22,934 nucleotides of DNA, from the IMG/VR virus record IMGVR_UViG_3300032116_001373, positions 1 to 22,934 of that record, one strand, 5' to 3'. The notes beneath the pieces are model-generated. The model was not told the origin of the DNA. It saw only the letters and a list, made by a program, of their open reading frames with translations, and searched no databases. Origin of the DNA: a virus. Positions 15,680 to 21,796 of this stretch are shown piece by piece. The stretch's first letter is position 1; each line of letters opens with the position of its first letter. The position numbers and the translations under genes are program-made.

Positions 15680-16402
15680 ATGTCAACACAAGTACCTCCA
15701 TCAAGATTAGATTCAACTAAAGATTTTTCTTCTTTGGTGCCCTCTGCATTTGACCGAGCAAATCTTGCGTTTGCACAGGCTAATGCTGCTTTTGCACAAG
15801 CAAATACTAATGACGGTGGTTCGGGTGCAGATTCGTGGGCTAGAGGTACGGCCAATGCAGGATTTATTACTGCAAACTCGGCATCAATATTTGCAAATGG
15901 ATCATTCATTCAAGCCAATGCAGCATATAATGCAGCCAACAATGCATCAGATGCGTGGGTAAGAACAAAAGCAAACAATGCTTATGATACTGCAAACTCT
16001 GCGAGTTTGTATGCCAATGGTGCTTTTGCTGCAGCCAATACTTCTGCAAACGTTTACTTGACTGTGGCTCTTAGTGATGAAACAACATCAATAACTACAG
16101 GTACAGCTAAAGTAACATTTAGAGCACCACATGCAATGACACTGTATCAGATACCTAGAGCATCATTGGCCACTGCAAGTACATCTGGAATTCCTGAAAT
16201 TGATATTAATAAAAACGGTACTACTATTTTTGGCACAAGATTAACAATAGATGCAAATGAAAAAACAAGTGTTACTGCCGCTACACCGGCGGTGTTATCT
16301 ACAACTACTTTTTCAGATGATGATGAAATAACTATGGATATTGATGTTGCTGGTACTGGTGCAAAAGGATTAAAAGTAACATTATATTATAGACGAACAT
16401 GA
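15680..16402 (+). CDS. Heptad-repeat fibre protein with C-terminal beta head
   Basis: A 240-residue protein. The N-terminus (STKDFSSLVPSAFDRAN, residues 12-28) matches the start of the protein at 17871 (DTSYDYSSLVGSAYAQAN), suggesting a shared attachment segment. Residues about 26-122 are Ala-Asn heptads, broken by DAWVRTKANNAYDTAN, also seen in the gene at 4927. The C-terminal 115 residues form a beta domain (VYLTVALSDETTSITTG, VTFRAPHAMTL, EIDINKNGTTIFGTRLTID, DDDEITMDIDVAGTGAKGLK) known from many phage and prophage tail proteins; it is the likely head or partner-binding end. AAAAGG precedes the ATG. The stop overlaps the next ATG as ATGA. Role: short fibre or fibre adaptor. Confidence 0.82.
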   Translation: MSTQVPPSRLDSTKDFSSLVPSAFDRANLAFAQANAAFAQANTNDGGSGADSWARGTANAGFITANSASIFANGSFIQANAAYNAANNASDAWVRTKANNAYDTANSASLYANGAFAAANTSANVYLTVALSDETTSITTGTAKVTFRAPHAMTLYQIPRASLATASTSGIPEIDINKNGTTIFGTRLTIDANEKTSVTAATPAVLSTTTFSDDDEITMDIDVAGTGAKGLKVTLYYRRT

Positions 16403-17475
16403 GTTTCCTTGTAAATTCTTATATTGTTGGACCAACCGGTATTGCTCCAGGACAAGCAGAATACACTGCGGCAGGAACTTACACTTGGGTTGCACCTGAT
16501 GGTGTAACAAGTGTTTGTGTTGTTTGCATTGGTGGCGGTGGCGCAGGTGGTGCTATGGGTCAAAGTGGTGCAGCAACAAGAATGGCTGGTGGTAGTGGTG
16601 GTGGATTAGGATGGAAAAATAATATTTCTGTTACACCAGGTGCATCATATACAGTAGTTGTTGGTGCTGGACAATCAAGAGTAACAGCAAACGTTGCACC
16701 TGATGCATATCCAGGAGTACACACAACAGGCAATAGTTATTTTATTAACACATCAACGGTAGCAGGATTTGGTGGTACTGGACCAAGTGGTTCATCAGGT
16801 GCATCCGCAAACGTGGTTGGTGGAAATTTTGTTGGTGATGGTGGTGGCCGAGGTGGCAGCGCAAACGGAACACAAGCGGGTGCATGGGGTGGATGTGGCG
16901 CAGGTGGTTACTATGGTAATGGCGGTGCTGGAGGTAGATTTGGTTTAGTTATTGGAAACGGAACATTAACAGTAGCTGGCCAAGGTGGATACGGTGGTTC
17001 CGATGGATCAGGAGATATGTCTATTTCTGGTGACACATATGGTGGCGGTGCACCTGGCGGTGGAGGTTGTGCATACACAACCAATGGTCCATCTTATCGT
17101 TCTGGTGGTGGAGGAGGAAATTCACTTAAACCACCGCATTCCGCAACTAACAAAGTGGGTTCTGGCGGCGGTGGACTTGGCGTATTCCAATCTTCAGGTA
17201 CAACAGATGCCGGCGGCGGCATCCGTGCTGGTTCGTCGGCAACAGATTCAAAAGATGGAACAGCAGGCCTTGGTAGCGTTACAACATCCGATAGAAATTT
17301 TGGTGGTACTTATGGTGGCGGCGGTGGTGCAGTTAAAAAAGGAACGGGTATAATTGGTGGTGGTGTGGTTTATAGTGGATCAGGAAATACAGGTGGTGTT
17401 AGAATTATATGGTCAGGCACTAGACCAGGTGATGTGACCAGAGCTTATCCAGCCACATATACAGCAGATTTATAA
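16399..17475 (+). CDS. Glycine-rich adhesin-like fibre protein 1
   Basis: A 358-residue protein translated from an ATGA overlap with the previous gene. After a short head comes the opening strand pattern of glycine-rich phage proteins (GTYTWVAPDGVTSVCVVCIG, residues 27-46) and then a chain very rich in Gly runs (GGGGAGG, GGSGGGLG, GGGAPGGGG and more) interrupted by short Ser/Thr/Tyr segments. In T-even phages, Gly-rich sandwiches of polyglycine-II type form the gp38 tip adhesin whose loops bind the host receptor; the composition here is alike, but homology to gp38 cannot be claimed from this reading. Conserved C-terminal strand VRIIWSGTRPG. Likely the receptor-contacting tip encoded with its stalk partner at 15680. 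Confidence 0.8.
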   Translation: MSFLVNSYIVGPTGIAPGQAEYTAAGTYTWVAPDGVTSVCVVCIGGGGAGGAMGQSGAATRMAGGSGGGLGWKNNISVTPGASYTVVVGAGQSRVTANVAPDAYPGVHTTGNSYFINTSTVAGFGGTGPSGSSGASANVVGGNFVGDGGGRGGSANGTQAGAWGGCGAGGYYGNGGAGGRFGLVIGNGTLTVAGQGGYGGSDGSGDMSISGDTYGGGAPGGGGCAYTTNGPSYRSGGGGGNSLKPPHSATNKVGSGGGGLGVFQSSGTTDAGGGIRAGSSATDSKDGTAGLGSVTTSDRNFGGTYGGGGGAVKKGTGIIGGGVVYSGSGNTGGVRIIWSGTRPGDVTRAYPATYTADL

Positions 17476-17481
17476 TAAATA
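17474..17481 (+). promoter_or_regulatory. Late-promoter-like AATAAATA overlapping a stop codon
   Basis: AATAAATA includes two bases of the TAA (17473-17475) of the glycine-rich gene (TATAATAAATA, 17471-17481) and ends 29 bases before the ATG at 17511. ATGGGAT at about 17500 is the ribosome-binding site. Confidence 0.5.
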
Positions 17482-17510
17482 GAGCATGAATAATTTTTAA
17501 TGGGATAAAA

Positions 17511-17864
17511 ATGGCACACTTTGCACAGATAGATGAAAACAATATTGTAACAAGAGTTCTTGTTATTGAACAGGATGTAATTGATTCTGGTATGTTTGGT
17601 CCAAAAGAATCTTGGATACAAACAAGTTATAACACCATTATGGGTGAGCATAGATTGGGTGGTACACCTTTGCGTAAAAATTATGCGGGTATTGGATACA
17701 CCTACGATAAAGAACGTGACGCTTTCATACCACCTAAACCATTTCCAAGTTGGATATTAAATGAAACATCTTGCCATTGGGATGCACCTGTTGCGAGGCC
17801 CGAAGATGAAAAATCATATGGATGGGATGAAGCAACCTTGGCTTGGGTTGAATATACACCTTAA
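17511..17864 (+). CDS. Conserved phage protein of unknown function (PPKPFPSW type)
   Basis: A 117-residue soluble protein. It starts MAHFAQIDENNIVTRVLVIEQD, then SWIQTSYNT, PLRKNYAGIGYTYDKERDAF, PPKPFPSWILNETSCHWDAP and WDEATLAWVEY. This arrangement is one I recognise as recurring in T4-like and other marine phages, always without an assigned function. It is rich in Trp and Tyr and has no signal peptide or membrane segment. The W-x-P pattern loosely recalls tail-fibre assembly chaperones, but this is only a guess. It sits between glycine-rich and heptad fibre genes behind its own late-promoter-like octamer, which suits a fibre-associated or assembly role. Confidence 0.8.
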   Translation: MAHFAQIDENNIVTRVLVIEQDVIDSGMFGPKESWIQTSYNTIMGEHRLGGTPLRKNYAGIGYTYDKERDAFIPPKPFPSWILNETSCHWDAPVARPEDEKSYGWDEATLAWVEYTP

Positions 17865-17870
17865 TAAAAA

Positions 17871-18302
17871 ATGACAACAAAAATAAAATTACCGAATATA
17901 GACACATCGTATGATTATTCATCGTTGGTTGGTTCGGCATATGCTCAAGCCAATGGAGCTTTTGAAGCAGCCAATGCGGCCGGTGGTGCAACTAGTGCAG
18001 GTATATTTGCCAATGGAGCATTTTTAACATCCAATTCAGCTTTTGGTGCAGCCAATTCAGCCAGTTTATATGCCAATGGAGCATTTTTAACATCCAATTC
18101 AGCTTTTGGTGCAGCCAATTCAGCCAGTTTATATGCCAATTCTGGGTTCTTACAAGCTAATGCGGCTTTCGCTGCAGCAAATTCTGGTTCAAGTGCCACG
18201 TTTGCATTTAACCAGGCCAATGCGGCCTTTGCAGCTGCTAACACAGCAAGTAGTGGTGGATCTACAAACACAATCAATCCATTCTTGTTAATGGGAGCAT
18301 AA
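17871..18302 (+). CDS. Short heptad-repeat fibre protein
   Basis: A 143-residue protein starting 6 bases after the previous stop, without a strong Shine-Dalgarno sequence. The first 25 residues (DTSYDYSSLVGSAYAQAN) match the N-terminus of the protein at 15680. Nearly all the rest is Ala-Asn heptad repeat (ANGAFLT-SNSAFGA-ANSASLY) ending with a free Ser/Gly linker and INPFLLMGA. It contains two identical 21-residue blocks from a perfect 63-base tandem duplication. Unlike the protein at 15680 it has no beta head. The head may come from the small beta protein encoded next (18312). Role: helical stalk or connector between virion and accessory protein. Confidence 0.78.
   Translation: MTTKIKLPNIDTSYDYSSLVGSAYAQANGAFEAANAAGGATSAGIFANGAFLTSNSAFGAANSASLYANGAFLTSNSAFGAANSASLYANSGFLQANAAFAAANSGSSATFAFNQANAAFAAANTASSGGSTNTINPFLLMGA
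18009..18134 (+). repeat. Perfect tandem duplication, 2 x 63 bases
   Basis: Copies at 18009-18071 and 18072-18134 are identical base for base. The unit is 21 codons, that is three heptads, so the reading frame and helical phase are kept. Lack of any silent difference indicates recent duplication or active homogenisation, in contrast with the more diverged heptads elsewhere. Confidence 0.95.
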
Positions 18303-18311
18303 GGAAAAATC

Positions 18312-18641
18312 ATGGCAATAACATACAAAGTTTTAGGTCAATCAAATCCAGCAGCAAACACAGCAACAACTCTTTACACTGTTCCTGCGGCAACAAGTAC
18401 AATTGTTTCCACACTTTCTATTTGTAACCAGGCTGCCACTGGCGGCACAGTTAAAGTAGCTGTTCGTCCAGCAGGAGCAACATTGGCTACACAACACTAT
18501 TTGGCATTTGACACACCTGTACCAGCAAATGATATGTTATCATTAACACTTGGTTTAACTTTAGCAACAACTGATGTTGTCACAGTAAATGCAAGTAGTG
18601 CATTAATAAGTTTCCACGCTTACGGTAGTGAGATAACCTAA
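18312..18641 (+). CDS. Small beta protein, paralogue 3 of 3
   Basis: A 109-residue protein with AAGGAAAAA before the ATG. It shares its strand order with those at 5577 and 8449: TTLYTVPAATSTIVSTLSIC, TVKVAVRPAGAT, a HYLAFDTPVPANDML turn, VVTVNASSALISFHAYGSEIT. The NASSA strand and the EIT end are alike in paralogue 1. This type (YTVPxxxxxxxxxLxxxN, VRPAG, PxxxxxxxLTLG, DxxxVxxxxxxxxFxxxGxE) is common in phage structural gene clusters as a small tail or fibre accessory. It lies between the heptad stalk at 17871 and a glycine-rich adhesin, so it may be a joint or trimeric cap. Confidence 0.78.
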   Translation: MAITYKVLGQSNPAANTATTLYTVPAATSTIVSTLSICNQAATGGTVKVAVRPAGATLATQHYLAFDTPVPANDMLSLTLGLTLATTDVVTVNASSALISFHAYGSEIT

Positions 18642-18642
18642 C

Positions 18643-19572
18643 ATGGCAATCAAAACTTTATCTAAGAGTAAAATATCCACTAAAAACACTACTTTAAGTA
18701 GTGATTTGATAACAGTTGAGATGTTACTGGTTGGAGGAGGTGGAGGAGGTGGATCAGCAGGAGCTGGTGCTGGTGGTTATAATTATCAGAGTGAATTTAC
18801 TTTTAAAAAAAATGTAACCTATACAGTAACCGTTGCTGGCGGCGGCGCCGGTGCGGTAGGAGTCTTCAGTGCGAGTTCTTCAAATGGAGAACGAGGCGGT
18901 GACACTTCAATCACATCAACTGGTTTTTCTTTGTATGCATACGGCGGTGGATGGGGCATTGGAGGCTACACGGATCCAAGAAGGCCAGGAAGTGGCGCCT
19001 CAGGTGGCGGTGGAGTTAGTAGCTCCGTAACAGACCACTTGGGTGGAGAACCAATCACAGGTCAAGGAAATGCTGGAGGTGATGCATTTGTATCAGGCAC
19101 TGCTTTGGCAGGTGCCGGCGGTGGCGGCGCAGGTGCTGTTGGTGGAAATAGTGTAAGCGGCACAGTGGCAGGTTCAGGTGGTATTGGATTACAAAATTCC
19201 ATAACAGGCACTGCAACATATTATTGCGGCGGTGGCGGTGGCGGCAGCGTCAATACCGGCACAGCGGGCAACGGTGGTGCAGGTGGTGGTGGTGGAGGAA
19301 GTTCAACAGCTGGAGGCACAGGAGGTGCAAACGGCGGCCAGAATGGAACAAATACTGTTGGTGGGAATGGCGGAACAAATTCCGGCGGCGGCGGTGGTGG
19401 TATGAAAAACGGCGCCGGCACTAATGCAGGTAACGGTGGTTCAGGTATTGCAGTTATCAAGTACCCAACCGGTTACGCAGCAGCTACAACTACAGGCACA
19501 GTTACATATACAATATTATCCGGGTATAGAATATATAAATTTACGGGTTCAGGATCTATCAAATTCAATTAA
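18643..19572 (+). CDS. Glycine-rich adhesin-like fibre protein 2
   Basis: A 309-residue protein, ATG 1 base after the previous stop. After about 22 residues comes a strand ITVEMLLVGGGGGGG, the typical opening of glycine-rich phage and marine bacterial proteins. A chain of Gly runs follows, with up to seven Gly in a row, and the C-terminal end has GSGIAVIKYP at about 267-276 and GYRIYKFTGSGSIKF at the very end, both family signatures. The segment from 19120 to 19450 is locally GC-rich because of GGC/GGN codons, in contrast to its AT-rich neighbours. A different sequence from protein 1 but the same class, and so perhaps an alternative tip. Likely role: receptor-binding or surface adhesin. Confidence 0.8.
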   Translation: MAIKTLSKSKISTKNTTLSSDLITVEMLLVGGGGGGGSAGAGAGGYNYQSEFTFKKNVTYTVTVAGGGAGAVGVFSASSSNGERGGDTSITSTGFSLYAYGGGWGIGGYTDPRRPGSGASGGGGVSSSVTDHLGGEPITGQGNAGGDAFVSGTALAGAGGGGAGAVGGNSVSGTVAGSGGIGLQNSITGTATYYCGGGGGGSVNTGTAGNGGAGGGGGGSSTAGGTGGANGGQNGTNTVGGNGGTNSGGGGGGMKNGAGTNAGNGGSGIAVIKYPTGYAAATTTGTVTYTILSGYRIYKFTGSGSIKFN

Positions 19573-19601
19573 TGTATCAGTTGACGAAACAACCAATGAT
19601 G

Positions 19602-19609
19602 CATAAATA
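19602..19609 (+). promoter_or_regulatory. T4-type late promoter CATAAATA for gp13
   Basis: CATAAATA differs from the T4 octamer in the first base only, lies in a 56-base gap and ends 19 bases before the gp13 ATG. Transcription from it should start near 19615. It is directly followed by an inverted repeat covering the ribosome-binding site. Confidence 0.65.
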
Positions 19610-19622
19610 CCCCTTATAGGGG
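19610..19622 (+). promoter_or_regulatory. Hairpin holding the gp13 ribosome-binding site
   Basis: CCCCT TAT AGGGG: a 5-bp stem with a 3-base loop. The 3' arm is the Shine-Dalgarno sequence (GGGGG at 19619-19623, ATG at 19629). A transcript from the adjacent late promoter would begin near 19615 and lack the 5' arm, whereas read-through RNA would have both arms. The base pattern is seen directly; the regulatory reading is inference. Confidence 0.55.
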
Positions 19623-19628
19623 GATATA

Positions 19629-20405
19629 ATGGCACAACCAATAACAACAAGAACGGCATTCAAAGATTATTGCCTGCGTAGACTAGGGTTTCCAGTAATC
19701 GAAATCAACGTTGATGACGATCAGGTAGAAGACCGTATTGATGATGCACTTCAATATTGGCAAGACTACCACTTTGATGGCCTACAAAAAATATATTACA
19801 TCAAAAAACTTGATGCGACAGACATTCAAAACAAATATATAAATCTAACTAATGTTACAGACGATTCAAATAATTCTGTTGACATAGTTGGTATAACTAG
19901 AATTTTCCCTATTCAAGATTCGTCAGCATCAATCAACATGTTTGACTTGAGATATCAATTGCGTTTGAATGAATTGTACGATTTCACTTCCGCATCTTAC
20001 ATCAACTATACATTAACACAACAACATTTGCGTTCATTGGAGTTAATGTTTACTGGTGAAATACCAATCCGTTATCAAAGACACATGAAAAAACTTTTCA
20101 TTGATTGGGCTTGGGGTTCTTCACAAGCACCAGTCGGTACTGTTGTTGTCATGGAATCTTATGCAACAATCAATCCAGAATATTACAATTATGTCTGGAA
20201 CGACCGTTGGTTAAAAGAGTATGCAACAGCACTTATCAAGCGTTCATGGGGCAACAACCTTAAAAAGTTTAGTGGTATACAATTACCAGGTGGTGTCATG
20301 TTGAATGGTGATAAGATTTATGAGGAAGCAAAAACAGAAATTGATGCCCTTCATGCAGAAATTGGTGACAAGTACGGTGCACCACTAGAAATGTTTATGA
20401 ACTAA
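19629..20405 (+). CDS. 13: Neck protein gp13 (T4 family)
   Basis: A 258-residue protein (T4 gp13 is 309). The start is like T4: a TRTAFKDYCLRRLGFPVIEINVDDDQVEDRIDDALQYWQ-type helix pair and YHFDGL at about 54-59, all family marks (T4 also has LRRLGAP and EYHFDGL). Further on are DWAWGSSQAPVG, ESYATINPEYYNYVWNDRWLKEYATALIKRSWGNN and LPGGVMLNGDKIYEEAKTEID. Gp13 closes the filled head below the portal and binds gp14 so that the tail can join. It is preceded by a late promoter and GGGGGA. The gene directly after it, by 1 base, is a homing endonuclease, and gp14 follows. Identification is firm. Confidence 0.92.
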   Translation: MAQPITTRTAFKDYCLRRLGFPVIEINVDDDQVEDRIDDALQYWQDYHFDGLQKIYYIKKLDATDIQNKYINLTNVTDDSNNSVDIVGITRIFPIQDSSASINMFDLRYQLRLNELYDFTSASYINYTLTQQHLRSLELMFTGEIPIRYQRHMKKLFIDWAWGSSQAPVGTVVVMESYATINPEYYNYVWNDRWLKEYATALIKRSWGNNLKKFSGIQLPGGVMLNGDKIYEEAKTEIDALHAEIGDKYGAPLEMFMN

Positions 20406-20406
20406 T

Positions 20407-20910
20407 ATGAAACACCAACACCATATTATTCCAAAACATATGGGTGGAACAAATGATCCGTCCAATTTAATTGAACTTACCGTAGAAGAACATGCGGAAG
20501 CTCATCGTGTTTTGTGGGAAAAATATGGACATAAACAAGATGAATTAGCTTGGAAAGGTTTAGCTGGCATTATTGGTAAAGAAGAATTGTTACACGAACT
20601 ATTTGTAATGTCTGGTAAAAAATCTAGACCACCAGTAGGTCACAAAGCAAATTTAGGTCGTAAATGGTCTGATGAATATAAATTAAAAATGAGTGAGACA
20701 TTAAAAGGCCGTCCTTGTGAATGGAAAAATAAAATATCCGAGAGTAATAGTAGAAATTGGTTAATAACCAAACCAGACGGAACAAAAATAAAAATAAAAA
20801 ATTTACAACAATATTGTAAGGAAAATAACTTGGATAGTTCAAAAATGTCAATTGTGGCTAGTGGTTTAAGAAAACACCACAAAAATTATTTTTGTGAAAA
20901 GTTAGGATAA
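20407..20910 (+). CDS. Free-standing HNH homing endonuclease
   Basis: A 167-residue protein inserted between gp13 and gp14. Residues 5-34 are the HNH motif (HHIIPKHMGGTNDPSNLIEL then TVEEHAEAHR), with catalytic His5/His6, Asn20 and His29/His33 as expected. Residues about 78-103 (GHKANLGRKWSDEYKLKMSE) are a NUMOD3-type DNA-binding motif, and residues about 119-155 (ITKPDGTKIKIKNLQQYCKE) a NUMOD1/Seg-like helix-turn-helix. Such genes cut related phage lacking them and spread by repair; the target is usually in a flanking gene, here gp13 or gp14. The gene is A-rich with poly-A tracts, unlike its neighbours. It is intact and fills the gap nearly exactly: 1 base after the gp13 stop and 4 bases before the gp14 start. 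Its last codons include AGGAT, the ribosome-binding site of gp14. Confidence 0.93.
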   Translation: MKHQHHIIPKHMGGTNDPSNLIELTVEEHAEAHRVLWEKYGHKQDELAWKGLAGIIGKEELLHELFVMSGKKSRPPVGHKANLGRKWSDEYKLKMSETLKGRPCEWKNKISESNSRNWLITKPDGTKIKIKNLQQYCKENNLDSSKMSIVASGLRKHHKNYFCEKLG

Positions 20911-20914
20911 TATC

Positions 20915-21796
20915 ATGGCGACCTCGGTGTATTTCAACAACTACAACTCTCTTGCTGAACAGAGAGTAATAGAAGATTTGATTGTAGAAAGTATTAAAAT
21001 TCAAGGTTATGACGCCTACTACCTGCCTATTGAGAATGAAGAAGATAGAGACATTCTATATGGTGAAGATCCAATTAAAAGATTTGGTTCGGCCTTTCCA
21101 ATTGAGTTCTATCTATCTAGTTCAATGGAGTACGGTGGCGAGAAAGAATTCTTTTCTAAATTTGGTCTTGAGATTAAAAACAATATCAATATCATACTAT
21201 CAAAGCGTTCTTTCTCTCAAAGAGTACCACAAGACCTATTCACCAGACCCCGTGAAGGTGATTTGATTTATGTGCCTTTCTTAAATGGTACCGGTGAATT
21301 GTTTGAAATTAAATTCACCAATCAAACCAAAGACTTCTTCATGTTAGGCCGCAAGATTCCTTATTTCTACGAATTAGAACTAGAGAAATTCAAGTACTCA
21401 CAAGAAGTTATCGACACTGGTGTGGAAGATATTGATGATATAATGATTCAATCAAGTTATACAATAGATTTGAACACTGGTGTTGGAACTGGAACATATG
21501 AACCTAGAGAAATTGTATTTCAATCTAGGGATGGTACACAAGCAAACGCATCAGTGGTTGCAATGGTACAAGAATGGAACACTGTCAATGATATATTAAA
21601 AGTAACAAATGTTGCCGGTGAGTTTGCAAACAATGTTGCAATCATTGGTGCAACAAGCAATGCACAATACTATTTGTCATCATATAATCCATTAAAAGAC
21701 AGTACAAGAAATGAAGCCTATGACAATGATTATTTGGACAATGAAGCCGATAACATTATAGATTTCACCGAAACTAATCCGTTTGGAAAAATATAA
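20915..21796 (+). CDS. 14: Neck protein gp14 (T4 family)
   Basis: A 293-residue protein (T4 gp14 is 256). Family marks are an early NNYNSLAEQRVIEDLIVESI helix followed by KIQGYDAYYLP, then ILYGEDPIKRFGSAFPIEFY, EKEFFSKFGLEI, REGDLIYVPF, LFEIKF, FFMLGRKIPYFYELELEKFK and the terminal DNDYLDNEAD. Gp14 sits between the gp13-portal ring and the gp15-capped tail. Residues 187-260 form an extra module absent from T4 gp14 and alike in gp15 of this phage. The TAA overlaps the gp15 ATG (TAATG). The ribosome-binding site lies in the tail of the homing endonuclease gene. Identification is firm. Confidence 0.92.
   Translation: MATSVYFNNYNSLAEQRVIEDLIVESIKIQGYDAYYLPIENEEDRDILYGEDPIKRFGSAFPIEFYLSSSMEYGGEKEFFSKFGLEIKNNINIILSKRSFSQRVPQDLFTRPREGDLIYVPFLNGTGELFEIKFTNQTKDFFMLGRKIPYFYELELEKFKYSQEVIDTGVEDIDDIMIQSSYTIDLNTGVGTGTYEPREIVFQSRDGTQANASVVAMVQEWNTVNDILKVTNVAGEFANNVAIIGATSNAQYYLSSYNPLKDSTRNEAYDNDYLDNEADNIIDFTETNPFGKI

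Noticed and set aside
18009-18134. CRISPR-like direct repeats
   Set aside because: The two copies are directly adjacent without spacers and are in frame within a coding gene.
19221-19460. Proline-rich and Trp/Arg-rich ORFs over the glycine-rich gene
   Set aside because: They are shadows of GGN glycine codons in other frames or on the other strand.
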